NCBI RefSeq assembly: GCF_023156285.1
Contig: NZ_JAKZAJ010000001.1
Coordinates: forward strand, 682,001 to 746,000
Source of the DNA: Marinobacter koreensis
Lineage (GTDB): Bacteria > Pseudomonadota > Gammaproteobacteria > Pseudomonadales > Oleiphilaceae
DNA: 64,000 nt
Reading direction: 5' to 3'
Below, piece after piece: positions 53,272 through 61,024 of this stretch. The notes under the pieces were generated by a model that ran no database searches, was not told the DNA's origin, and was given only the letters and a program-made list of their open reading frames with translations. The translations under genes and the position numbers were made by a program. Position 1 is the stretch's first letter, and every line of letters begins with the position of its first letter.

Positions 53272-55389
53272 ATGGCGTTCGATGCTGATGAAGAGATTCT
53301 CCAGGACTTTCTGGTCGAAGCCGGAGAGATTCTCGAAAAATTGTCGGAGCAGTTGGTCGATCTCGAACAGCATCCCGATGACAGCGATCTGCTCAACGCC
53401 ATTTTCCGTGGCTTTCACACCGTAAAGGGCGGTGCCGGTTTCCTCCAGCTCGACGCCCTGGTCAATTGCTGCCACTCCGCGGAAAACGTGTTCGATATCC
53501 TGCGTAACCACAAACGCAAGGTTGATGCCGAGCTGATGGACGTTGTTCTGGAGGCCCTGGACAACGTTAACGCCATGTTCGAGGAAGTTCGCAACCACGA
53601 AGAGCCTACGCCGGCTCCCGATGAGCTGATCGCGGCCCTTGATGCCCTGGCACAGCCCGAGGGAGCGGCTAGCGTCAGTGCCGAACCCCCGGCGTCCGAG
53701 CCTGCTTCAACGTCTGCTGAAACAGATGGTGGTGACATCACCGACGACGAGTTTGAGCAACTGCTTGATGCACTTGATGGTGGTGACCAGAGCGATCAGT
53801 CTGCACCTTCTGCCCCGGCCGCCGAAGAGAGTGCTGGCGCAGAAGACGGTGATGATGAAATTACCGACGATGAATTTGAAAAGCTGCTGGATGAATTGCA
53901 TGGGGAAGGCAAGTTTTCCGGAGCGCCCCCCGCAGATGCCGCGCCTGAAAAGCCTTCCACGGAAGGCGCGGGTGACAATGCCGGCTCTGCTGCCGGCGAC
54001 GATCTGATTACCGACGACGAATTCGAGAAGCTGCTGGACGAACTGCATGGCAAGGGCGGCGCCCCTACTGGAGCCGACAGCGCGGCCGGCGGCCAATCAC
54101 CGGCCAAATCCCAACCGGAACCGAAACCGGAATCCGCATCCCGCCCCGAGCCCGAGACAGCCAGGGAGCCTGCTGCTCCGAAAGCCGCTGCGAAGCCGCC
54201 AACGCCGCCCCGGGAGGCTGCGCCAGCGGGCGAGACCACCGTCCGGGTCGACACCAAACGCCTTGATGACATCATGAACATGGTGGGCGAACTGGTGCTG
54301 GTCCGTAACCGCCTGCAGCGACTGGGTAACGCCAGTGAAGACGAACAGATGCACAAGGCGGTGGCCAACCTCGACGTGGTCACCACCGATTTGCAGTCGG
54401 CGGTTATGCAGACCCGCATGCAGCCGATCAAGAAGGTCTTTGGTCGCTTCCCGCGCGTGGTGCGCGATCTGGCCAGAAGCCTCAAGAAAGAAGTCAGCCT
54501 GGTCATGCACGGTGAGGAGACCGACCTCGACAAGAACCTCGTGGAAGCCCTGTCGGATCCGCTGGTTCACCTGGTCCGGAACTCCGTTGACCACGGTATC
54601 GAGTCACCGGACGTCCGCGAGAAAGCCGGCAAGCCGAGGGCCGGTACGGTCACGCTGTCGGCCGAGCAGGAAGGGGACCATATCCTCCTGACCATCGAGG
54701 ACGACGGTGCCGGTATGGATCCCGAGAAACTTCGCCAGAAGGCGGTTGAAAAGGGGATTTACGATCAGGACGCCGCCGATCGTCTGACCGACAACGAGTG
54801 CTTCAATCTTATCTTTGCCGCCGGTTTTTCCACCAAAGACCAGATCTCCGATGTGTCCGGTCGCGGTGTGGGCATGGATGTGGTGAAAACCAAGATCGGT
54901 CAGCTCAACGGCCAGATCAACATCGTGTCGGAGCTGGGCAAGGGTACGCGCATCCTGATCAAGGTGCCGCTGACGCTCGCCATCATGCCCACCCTGATGA
55001 TCATGCTGGGGGATCAGTCCTTTGCGTTGCCTCTGGTGAACGTGGTGGAAATCTTCCACCTGGATCTCACCAAGACCAACATTGTCGACGGGCGCGAGTG
55101 TATCGTTGTCCGGGACAAGGTGTTCCCGCTGTTCCACATCAAACGCTGGCTGGTTCGTGGCGAAGCCGGGCAGGAAGAACCGGAGAATGCCCACGTGGTC
55201 ATCGTCGCCATGGGCACCAAGCAGGTGGGGTTCGTGGTGGACCAGTTGATTGGCCAGGAAGAAGTGGTCATCAAGCCCCTTGGCAGGGCTTTGCAGGGCA
55301 CACCGGGTATGGCGGGCGCGACAATCACCGGCGATGGTCGCATCGCGTTGATTATTGACGTTCCCAGCCTTTTGCAGAATTACAGTTGA
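53272..55389 (+). CDS. cheA: CheA, chemotaxis histidine kinase
   Basis: The 705-residue kinase has an Hpt (P1) domain with phospho-His49 (FHTVKGGAGF), a low-complexity linker (about 112-318), P3 dimerisation (RLDDIMNMVGELVLVRNRL), P4 ATPase (VRNSVDHGIE, EDDGAGMD, GRGVGMDVVKTKI) and P5 CheW-like coupling domain. No folded P2 domain is evident; the linker has three copies of ITDDEFEKLLDELHG-like sequence (residues 156-170, 197-211, 246-260). Confidence 0.95.
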   Translation: MAFDADEEILQDFLVEAGEILEKLSEQLVDLEQHPDDSDLLNAIFRGFHTVKGGAGFLQLDALVNCCHSAENVFDILRNHKRKVDAELMDVVLEALDNVNAMFEEVRNHEEPTPAPDELIAALDALAQPEGAASVSAEPPASEPASTSAETDGGDITDDEFEQLLDALDGGDQSDQSAPSAPAAEESAGAEDGDDEITDDEFEKLLDELHGEGKFSGAPPADAAPEKPSTEGAGDNAGSAAGDDLITDDEFEKLLDELHGKGGAPTGADSAAGGQSPAKSQPEPKPESASRPEPETAREPAAPKAAAKPPTPPREAAPAGETTVRVDTKRLDDIMNMVGELVLVRNRLQRLGNASEDEQMHKAVANLDVVTTDLQSAVMQTRMQPIKKVFGRFPRVVRDLARSLKKEVSLVMHGEETDLDKNLVEALSDPLVHLVRNSVDHGIESPDVREKAGKPRAGTVTLSAEQEGDHILLTIEDDGAGMDPEKLRQKAVEKGIYDQDAADRLTDNECFNLIFAAGFSTKDQISDVSGRGVGMDVVKTKIGQLNGQINIVSELGKGTRILIKVPLTLAIMPTLMIMLGDQSFALPLVNVVEIFHLDLTKTNIVDGRECIVVRDKVFPLFHIKRWLVRGEAGQEEPENAHVVIVAMGTKQVGFVVDQLIGQEEVVIKPLGRALQGTPGMAGATITGDGRIALIIDVPSLLQNYS
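53737..54051 (+). repeat. Three in-frame peptide repeats in the CheA linker
   Basis: Codons for residues 156-170, 197-211 and 246-260 encode ITDDEFEQLLDALDG, ITDDEFEKLLDELHG and ITDDEFEKLLDELHG. They are separated by about 26-34 residues of Ala/Pro/Asp/Ser-rich sequence. The pattern resembles the FliM CheY-binding peptide LSQDEIDALLHG. Confidence 0.9.
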
Positions 55390-55439
55390 TTGTTCACGTC
55401 CGGAGACCGGAAGGCCGGCGTATTGGGTAGGAGAAATGG

Positions 55440-56576
55440 ATGACAGTTTCGGTCCTGGTCGTTGATGATTCAGGGTTTTTCCGCAAACGTCTGACGGAAA
55501 TTCTGTCCGCTTCCGGGCAGATCCGGGTTGTGGGCGCAGCTTCCAACGGGCGCGAAGGCGTCGACATGGCGGAGCGCCTGCGTCCCGACGTGATCACCAT
55601 GGACTACGAGATGCCGGTGATGGACGGCATCTCGGCGGTCCGTGAAATCATGCGCCGGCACCCCACGCCGGTCCTGATGTTCTCTTCCCTGACCTACGAA
55701 GGCGCACGGGTAACGCTCGACGCCCTGGAGGCGGGGGCCGTCGACTTTCTGCCCAAGAACTTCGAGGAGATCGCCCGGGACTCCAGCCAGCTCCAGAAAA
55801 TCCTCATTGACCGGGTGCTTGATGTTGCCAGGAGTCGGCCTGGCGGCGCATCGGCGACCCGCGCCAGACCGGCCGAACCGCAGTCGCCGCGCCCGACAGA
55901 GAGACCCCGTGCCGAACACCGGCCCGCAGCCCCGGTTCGTGAGCGTGTGGAGCGGCCTGTCCGGGAGCCGGAACCGCCCCGAAGAACGGTACATCGCGCG
56001 GCAAAGCATTACAGCGTTGTCGGTATTGGCACGTCGACCGGCGGTCCGGTTGCGCTCCAGAAAGTCTTGACGGTCCTGCCGGCTTCGTTTCCGGCTCCGA
56101 TCGTCCTGGTGCAGCATATGCCGGCAAGCTTCACCCCGGCCTTTGCCGAGCGGCTGAACCGACTGTGCAAGATCGAGGTCCGCCAGGCGGCGGATGGCGA
56201 TGTGCTTCGCCCCGGCCTGGCATTGCTGGCCCCCGGGGGCAAACAGATGATGATTGAAAGCCGCGGCGGTCAGCCCCGCGTGCGCATCCTCCCCGGTGAC
56301 GAACGTCTCAATTACAAGCCCTGCGTGGACGTGACTTTCGGATCCCTTGCCCGTAGCTTCCCCGGCAAGACCCTGGGTGTCATTCTGACGGGTATGGGCG
56401 CGGACGGTCGGGAAGGCTGTCGGATGATGAAGCAGACCGGTTCCGATATCTGGTCTCAGGATGAAAAGTCCTCCGTTATCTATGGCATGCCCATGGCGGT
56501 GGCCAAGGCGGGACTGTCGGACGAAGTCCTGTCGCTGGACGAAATCGGGGCGCGTCTGGTCGAAGGTGTGTGCTGA
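55440..56576 (+). CDS. cheB: CheB, receptor methylesterase
   Basis: A 378-residue protein with a receiver (VVDDSGFFRK, TMDYEMPVMDG) and a methylesterase domain with catalytic Ser (GTSTGGP), His (LVQHMP) and Asp (GMGADGREG), joined by a long Arg/Pro-rich linker. AGGAG lies 7 nt upstream of the ATG at 55440. Confidence 0.95.
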   Translation: MTVSVLVVDDSGFFRKRLTEILSASGQIRVVGAASNGREGVDMAERLRPDVITMDYEMPVMDGISAVREIMRRHPTPVLMFSSLTYEGARVTLDALEAGAVDFLPKNFEEIARDSSQLQKILIDRVLDVARSRPGGASATRARPAEPQSPRPTERPRAEHRPAAPVRERVERPVREPEPPRRTVHRAAKHYSVVGIGTSTGGPVALQKVLTVLPASFPAPIVLVQHMPASFTPAFAERLNRLCKIEVRQAADGDVLRPGLALLAPGGKQMMIESRGGQPRVRILPGDERLNYKPCVDVTFGSLARSFPGKTLGVILTGMGADGREGCRMMKQTGSDIWSQDEKSSVIYGMPMAVAKAGLSDEVLSLDEIGARLVEGVC

Positions 56577-57316
56577 TGGATATCCTCAGCCTCCTTGGCA
56601 TCATCCTGGCATTCGCGGCGATTCTGGGAGGCAATCTCCTGGAAGGCGGGGCACTGGGCTCTCTGTTCAACGGTCCGGCGGCTCTGATTGTCATCGGCGG
56701 TACCCTGGCAGCCACCATTCTGCAAACCTCTTGGCCTCTGCTGAAGCGGGCGTTTGCGCAGTCCCGCTGGGTGTTCCTGCCGCCGTTTGTCAGTATGGAG
56801 GACGGGATTGGCAAGGTAATCGACTGGAGCGTCAAGGCCCGCAAGCAAGGCTTGCTCGGTCTGGAAGCCCTTGCAGAACGGGAGCCTGAGCCTTTCGCCC
56901 GTAAAGGGCTCCAGCTCCTGGTTGATGGCGCTGAAACAGAGACCATCCGGGGCATCATGGAAGTGGACCTGGAGTCCCGTGAACAGAGAGATCTCGAGTC
57001 GGCCAAGGTGTTCGATGCCATGGGCGGATATTCTCCGACCATCGGCATCATCGGTGCGGTCATGGGCCTGATTCAGGTGATGACCAACCTGGAAGATCCC
57101 CAGACCCTCGGCGGCGGCATCGCGACCGCGTTCGTGGCCACCATATACGGGGTGGCCCTTGCCAACCTGCTGTTTTTTCCGGTTGCCAACAAGCTTCGGG
57201 GCATCGTGCGGGAGCGAACCCGTTACGAGGACATGATGATTGACGGCATCATTGCCATTGCCGAAGGCGAAAACCCCAAATCCATTGAGTTGCGACTGCG
57301 GGGATTCCTGCAGTAG
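56576..57316 (+). CDS. motC: MotC, stator protein (MotA-like)
   Basis: A 246-residue four-helix stator protein (GPAALIVIGGTLAATILQ; later GGYSPTIGIIGAVMGLIQVM and the cytoplasmic basic/acidic loop between). The size matches Pseudomonas MotC. The ATG overlaps the cheB stop by 1 nt (TGATG). Confidence 0.92.
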   Translation: MDILSLLGIILAFAAILGGNLLEGGALGSLFNGPAALIVIGGTLAATILQTSWPLLKRAFAQSRWVFLPPFVSMEDGIGKVIDWSVKARKQGLLGLEALAEREPEPFARKGLQLLVDGAETETIRGIMEVDLESREQRDLESAKVFDAMGGYSPTIGIIGAVMGLIQVMTNLEDPQTLGGGIATAFVATIYGVALANLLFFPVANKLRGIVRERTRYEDMMIDGIIAIAEGENPKSIELRLRGFLQ

Positions 57317-57331
57317 GAACAGGCGGGCTCT

Positions 57332-58114
57332 ATGCGGCGACGCAGGCGATCCACTGACGAATTGCATAACAAGGAGCGCTGGCTGATTTCCTACGCGGAT
57401 TTCATCACGCTGCTTTTCGCTTTCTTCGTGGTCATGTACTCGGTGTCTTCGGTCAACGAGGGGAAGTACAAGGTCCTCTCCGAAACCCTGAATGGCGTTT
57501 TCAATGCGCCCCAGCATTCCGTGAATCCGATTACGGTGGGCGAACGTCCGCAGCGATCGGTGAACGCGCCAGCCGACAACGTAATTCCCCCTCCGGTCGC
57601 TGAAGCGCCGCAAAATCCGCAAGCGGATCTCCAGGCCCGGACCAGGGCCCTGCGTGCCATGGCGGATAAGTTGACCATGGAGTTCGACGAACTGATCAAC
57701 CAGGGTGTGGTTACTCTCGAAACCAGCGACAAGTGGCTGGAATTGAACCTTCCCAACAGCATGCTGTTCGGCAGTGGTGACGCGGAACCTCACTACGATG
57801 CCTTTGACGTGGTGGAAAAGATTGCCAGCGTTCTCCGGGATCGTGACAACGCGGTTCGGGTCGAGGGGTTTACCGATAACCAGCCGATCAGCACGTCAAA
57901 ATTTCCGTCCAACTGGGAACTGTCTGCCGCCCGTGCCGCCGCGGTTGTCCGAATGCTGGTCCGTGAGGGCGTCGAGCCGGAACGGTTGGCCGCCGTCGGC
58001 TATGGCCAGTATCAGCCAGTTGCACGTAACGACACCGATGCCGGGCGGCGTCGAAACCGGCGCGTGGTCTTGTTGATTTCCAGGGATGCCAGTATCCGCG
58101 GTGCCATGCGTTAA
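57332..58114 (+). CDS. motD: MotD, stator protein (MotB-like)
   Basis: A 260-residue protein with one transmembrane helix bearing the proton-binding Asp (ISYADFITLLFAFFVVMYS) and a C-terminal OmpA-like peptidoglycan-binding domain (VEGFTDNQPISTSKFPSNWE, RRRNRRVVLLI). Confidence 0.93.
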   Translation: MRRRRRSTDELHNKERWLISYADFITLLFAFFVVMYSVSSVNEGKYKVLSETLNGVFNAPQHSVNPITVGERPQRSVNAPADNVIPPPVAEAPQNPQADLQARTRALRAMADKLTMEFDELINQGVVTLETSDKWLELNLPNSMLFGSGDAEPHYDAFDVVEKIASVLRDRDNAVRVEGFTDNQPISTSKFPSNWELSAARAAAVVRMLVREGVEPERLAAVGYGQYQPVARNDTDAGRRRNRRVVLLISRDASIRGAMR

Positions 58115-58222
58115 TGCCTCTGCGGCGGATGCGTATAGGTTGATGGCATGATTTCTGTATTAATAGCTGTTCAGGGTCGGTAGGCGGCAAGGGTTTGCCG
58201 TGGCCGTCAGGTCAGGAGGAAC

Positions 58223-58249
58223 TCAAGTTGAGATCACTCCGGCCGATAA
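58223..58249 (+). promoter_or_regulatory. Sigma-28 (FliA) promoter of parC-parP-cheW
   Basis: TCAAGTT (58223-58229), 12-bp spacer, GCCGATAA (58242-58249) match the FliA consensus in both halves. The site is 52 bp before the parC GTG at 58302 and shows that the longer frame starting at 58200 is not the true start. Confidence 0.88.
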
Positions 58250-58301
58250 ACGCGAAACAGCGCCGGCGTTCCGGTGGCAGAAAGGTATTGGAGGCACAAT
58301 A

Positions 58302-59099
58302 GTGCGAATCTGGGCAGTAGCGAATCAAAAAGGCGGGGTTGGTAAAACGACATCCGTCGTCACCCTGGGAGGGCTGCTGGCAGAGCGGGGCCACAGGGTG
58401 TTGGTGATGGACCTGGATCCCCATGGGTCTCTCACCAGCTGGTTTGGCTACGATCCGGACACGCTCAAGCACAGCGTATTCGACCTTTTTCAACACCAGG
58501 GCAAGGTCCCTGAAGGCCTGCCGGCACAGCTGGTTACCGAGACATCGTGCCCGGGGTTGTCCCTGTTGCCTGCCAGCACCGCCCTTGCAACCCTTGAGCG
58601 GCGAATGGTGGGCGTCGAGGGCATGGGGCTGATTATCTCCCGGGCCCTTGCCCAGCTCTGGGATGACTTCGATTATGTGCTGCTCGATAATACCCCGTCG
58701 CTCGGTGTGCTTATGGTGAATGCCCTGGCCGCGGCCCAGCACCTGATCATTCCGGTACAAACCGAATTCCTGGCGATCAAGGGGTTGGAGCGCATGCTGC
58801 ACACGTTGCAGATGATCATGCGGTCCCAGAAGAACGAGCTTCCCTATACCATCGTACCTACGCTCTATGATCGCCGGACGCAGGCTTCCGTCAAGAGTCT
58901 TAACCTGTTGCGTAAAACCTATCCGGACACACTCTGGCGATTCGCGATCCCGGTGGATACCAAATTCCGTGATGCCAGTCAGGGTGGTATTGTGCCGTCG
59001 GCGCTGGATGCCGAAACCCACGGCGTCCGGGCCTACACCCACCTTCTGGACGATCTCCTCGCCCGGGCCGGCGCGGTGAAGGAGCGTCAGCATGGCTGA
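58302..59099 (+). CDS. parC: ParC-like polar ParA ATPase of chemotaxis
   Basis: ParC in Vibrio places chemoreceptor arrays at the pole. The 265-residue ATPase has ParA Walker A QKGGVGKTTSVVTLGG, LVMDLDPHGSLTSWFG and VLLDNTPSLGVLMVNAL. A GTG start with GGAGG at 7 nt is used. The order cheA-cheB-motCD-parC-parP-cheW supports this role. Pseudomonas has a homologue at the same place. Confidence 0.9.
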   Translation: MRIWAVANQKGGVGKTTSVVTLGGLLAERGHRVLVMDLDPHGSLTSWFGYDPDTLKHSVFDLFQHQGKVPEGLPAQLVTETSCPGLSLLPASTALATLERRMVGVEGMGLIISRALAQLWDDFDYVLLDNTPSLGVLMVNALAAAQHLIIPVQTEFLAIKGLERMLHTLQMIMRSQKNELPYTIVPTLYDRRTQASVKSLNLLRKTYPDTLWRFAIPVDTKFRDASQGGIVPSALDAETHGVRAYTHLLDDLLARAGAVKERQHG

Positions 59100-59916
59100 C
59101 GAAAAATTGACAAGGCTGGCGGATCCGGAAGCAGCCATCGCCAGTTATCTCGATGAGCTGCTTCACACGGCAACGGATGCGGCGTCGAAGGAGGAGGTTG
59201 AGCTCCCGGCAGCCGCAACCACCGAGCCAGAGATCCAGACCAGGACCGACGTCAGGACCAAAGCGGAAAGTGTCAGCAAGGCACCTCCGCGAGAGCGCGC
59301 CCGCCGCGTCGCGCACGATGTCAAAAGACCGACACCGGCCCGGGCTCCAGTCCGGGAAACCGTGGTTCCCGAGGCGCCGTCGATTCCCAAGACCAATACA
59401 GAAGCGGAATTGAAAGCCCAGCCCGGTCCGGAATCCGGGCCTCCGGCACGTCCCGATTGGTCGGAATCCCCGTTTGAATGCCTTATCTTTACCGTTGCCG
59501 GGCTTCAGCTTGCCGTGCCACTCGTCCTGTTGGGGGCGATCCACCGGATCGAAGAGGAGATTCGCCCCATTCCCGGTAGTCCTCGGTGGTACATGGGCAT
59601 CCGGGCGGACGCCGACCAGAATCTGAGAGTGGTTGATACGGCAGAATGGATTATGGCCGGTCGTGTACCTGCCGGCGCCCGGGAAAACTACCGTTTCGTG
59701 ATCCGTCTGGACGATAGTGACTGGGGACTGGCGTGCGATGATGTGGCCCAGTCTTTCACGCTCAAGCCGGATGAGGTGCGCTGGCGGACGGCCAGGAGCA
59801 AGCGCCCCTGGCTGGCGGGTACGGTGATCGATCAGATGTGCGCGCTTATTGATGTCCGGACCATGGCAAACCTGCTGGTCCGGGCCGAAAGGGAGCATCA
59901 TCTGGATCTTAGTTGA
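59092..59916 (+). CDS. parP: ParP-like CheW-domain protein
   Basis: A 274-residue protein with an Ala/Pro/Arg-rich N-terminal region (about 1-120) and a C-terminal CheW-like domain (ECLIFTVAGLQLAVPLVLLG, GSPRWYMGIRADADQNLRVV). ParP joins ParC to CheA and receptors. It overlaps parC by 8 nt. Confidence 0.85.
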   Translation: MADEKLTRLADPEAAIASYLDELLHTATDAASKEEVELPAAATTEPEIQTRTDVRTKAESVSKAPPRERARRVAHDVKRPTPARAPVRETVVPEAPSIPKTNTEAELKAQPGPESGPPARPDWSESPFECLIFTVAGLQLAVPLVLLGAIHRIEEEIRPIPGSPRWYMGIRADADQNLRVVDTAEWIMAGRVPAGARENYRFVIRLDDSDWGLACDDVAQSFTLKPDEVRWRTARSKRPWLAGTVIDQMCALIDVRTMANLLVRAEREHHLDLS

Positions 59917-59939
59917 GTGTACACAACGGTTACGGATTG

Positions 59940-59964
59940 AAACCGTGCCAGGGTGGCACGGTTT
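59940..59964 (+). other. Hairpin in the parP-cheW gap
   Basis: AAACCGTGCC pairs with GGCACGGTTT around a 5-nt loop, without a T-run. A second pair (GTGCCC 59965-59970, GGGCAC 59985-59990) follows. It may attenuate transcription or mark an mRNA processing site upstream of cheW. Confidence 0.5.
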
Positions 59965-60051
59965 GTGCCCTTAACGATAGTATTGGGCACTGATGATGGA
60001 TTTTTGACGATCAGGTTGCCCGTCGGGCAGCCAACGAGGAGAAAGAGCGTT

Positions 60052-60540
60052 ATGGCATCCCCGAGCGGACAACAGAATCAGGTCCAGGATGATCAGGTAC
60101 TGCAGTACGTAACCTTCAAGCTGGATGACGAAACCTATGGCATCAACGTCATGCAGATTCAGGAAGTGTTGCGCTACACCGAGATTGCCCCGGTGCCGGG
60201 TGCCCCGGATTATGTTCTGGGCATCATCAACCTTCGGGGTAACGTGGTTACGGTGATCGACACCCGTCGCCGTTTCGGTCTGGCTGACGCCGAAGTGACC
60301 GATGCTACGCGGATCGTGGTGATGGAGTCTTCGAACCAGGTGATGGGCATCCTTGTGGATTCCGTGGCCGAGGTGGTGTACCTGAAAGCCAGTGAAATCG
60401 AGACGGCACCCAACGTGGGGAACGAGGAAAGCGCCAAGTTCATCCAGGGTGTCTGCAACAAGAACGGTGAACTCATCATTCTGGTTGAGTTCGACAAGAT
60501 GCTGTCAGAGGACGAGTGGGCTGAAATCGCCACTCTGTAA
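60052..60540 (+). CDS. cheW: CheW, chemotaxis coupling protein
   Basis: A 162-residue CheW-domain protein (YVTFKLDDETYGINVMQIQE, VPGAPDYVLGIINLRGNVV, DSVAEVVYLKASEIE). It links CheA to chemoreceptors. The ATG at 60052 follows AGGAG; the frame upstream is not used. Confidence 0.95.
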   Translation: MASPSGQQNQVQDDQVLQYVTFKLDDETYGINVMQIQEVLRYTEIAPVPGAPDYVLGIINLRGNVVTVIDTRRRFGLADAEVTDATRIVVMESSNQVMGILVDSVAEVVYLKASEIETAPNVGNEESAKFIQGVCNKNGELIILVEFDKMLSEDEWAEIATL

Positions 60541-60605
60541 GGCCCGGTAGCCATACAGACGAACGACGGATGTCCCTCTCCTCGACAAAACGGGAGACGT
60601 CCGTC

Positions 60606-60998
60606 ATGTTCGACCAAATTTCTGCCTACCTTCCCTGGACCTTCGCGGCTGCGGCGTTCGTGTTGCTGTTTGTCCAGGGTATCCTTCATCGTCGTCAGGT
60701 TGAGCGGTTGCAGCGGTCCGTCAAGGAGCGTTGCGATATCCTTGGCAAGGAATTGCACGCCACCGCCAGTGGCAGTATGGGCATGGGCCAGCGCGTGGTT
60801 ACCTGCGAACGCCAGCTCCATGAACTGCGCACCGTTATCGACGAGATGCGCCAGAACGATCCCCTCCGGATTTCCTACGATGAAGCATCGCGCCTGGTTG
60901 ATCTTGGCGCCGATATCGACGATCTTATGAACACATGCGGTATATCCCGTCCCGAGGCCGAACTCGTGTCTGCTCTTAGGAAACGACAGGTGGCCTGA
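60606..60998 (+). CDS. DUF2802-like protein of the chemotaxis operon
   Basis: A 130-residue protein with an N-terminal transmembrane helix (FAAAAFVLLFVQGILH) and a helical, charged domain; the C-terminal ISYDEASRLVDLGADIDDLMNTCGIS is DUF2802-like. In Vibrio and Pseudomonas a DUF2802 gene also ends the cheW operon. The exact role is unknown. Confidence 0.8.
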   Translation: MFDQISAYLPWTFAAAAFVLLFVQGILHRRQVERLQRSVKERCDILGKELHATASGSMGMGQRVVTCERQLHELRTVIDEMRQNDPLRISYDEASRLVDLGADIDDLMNTCGISRPEAELVSALRKRQVA

Positions 60999-61024
60999 CT
61001 CTTCGACGTAATGGACGTTTGTGG

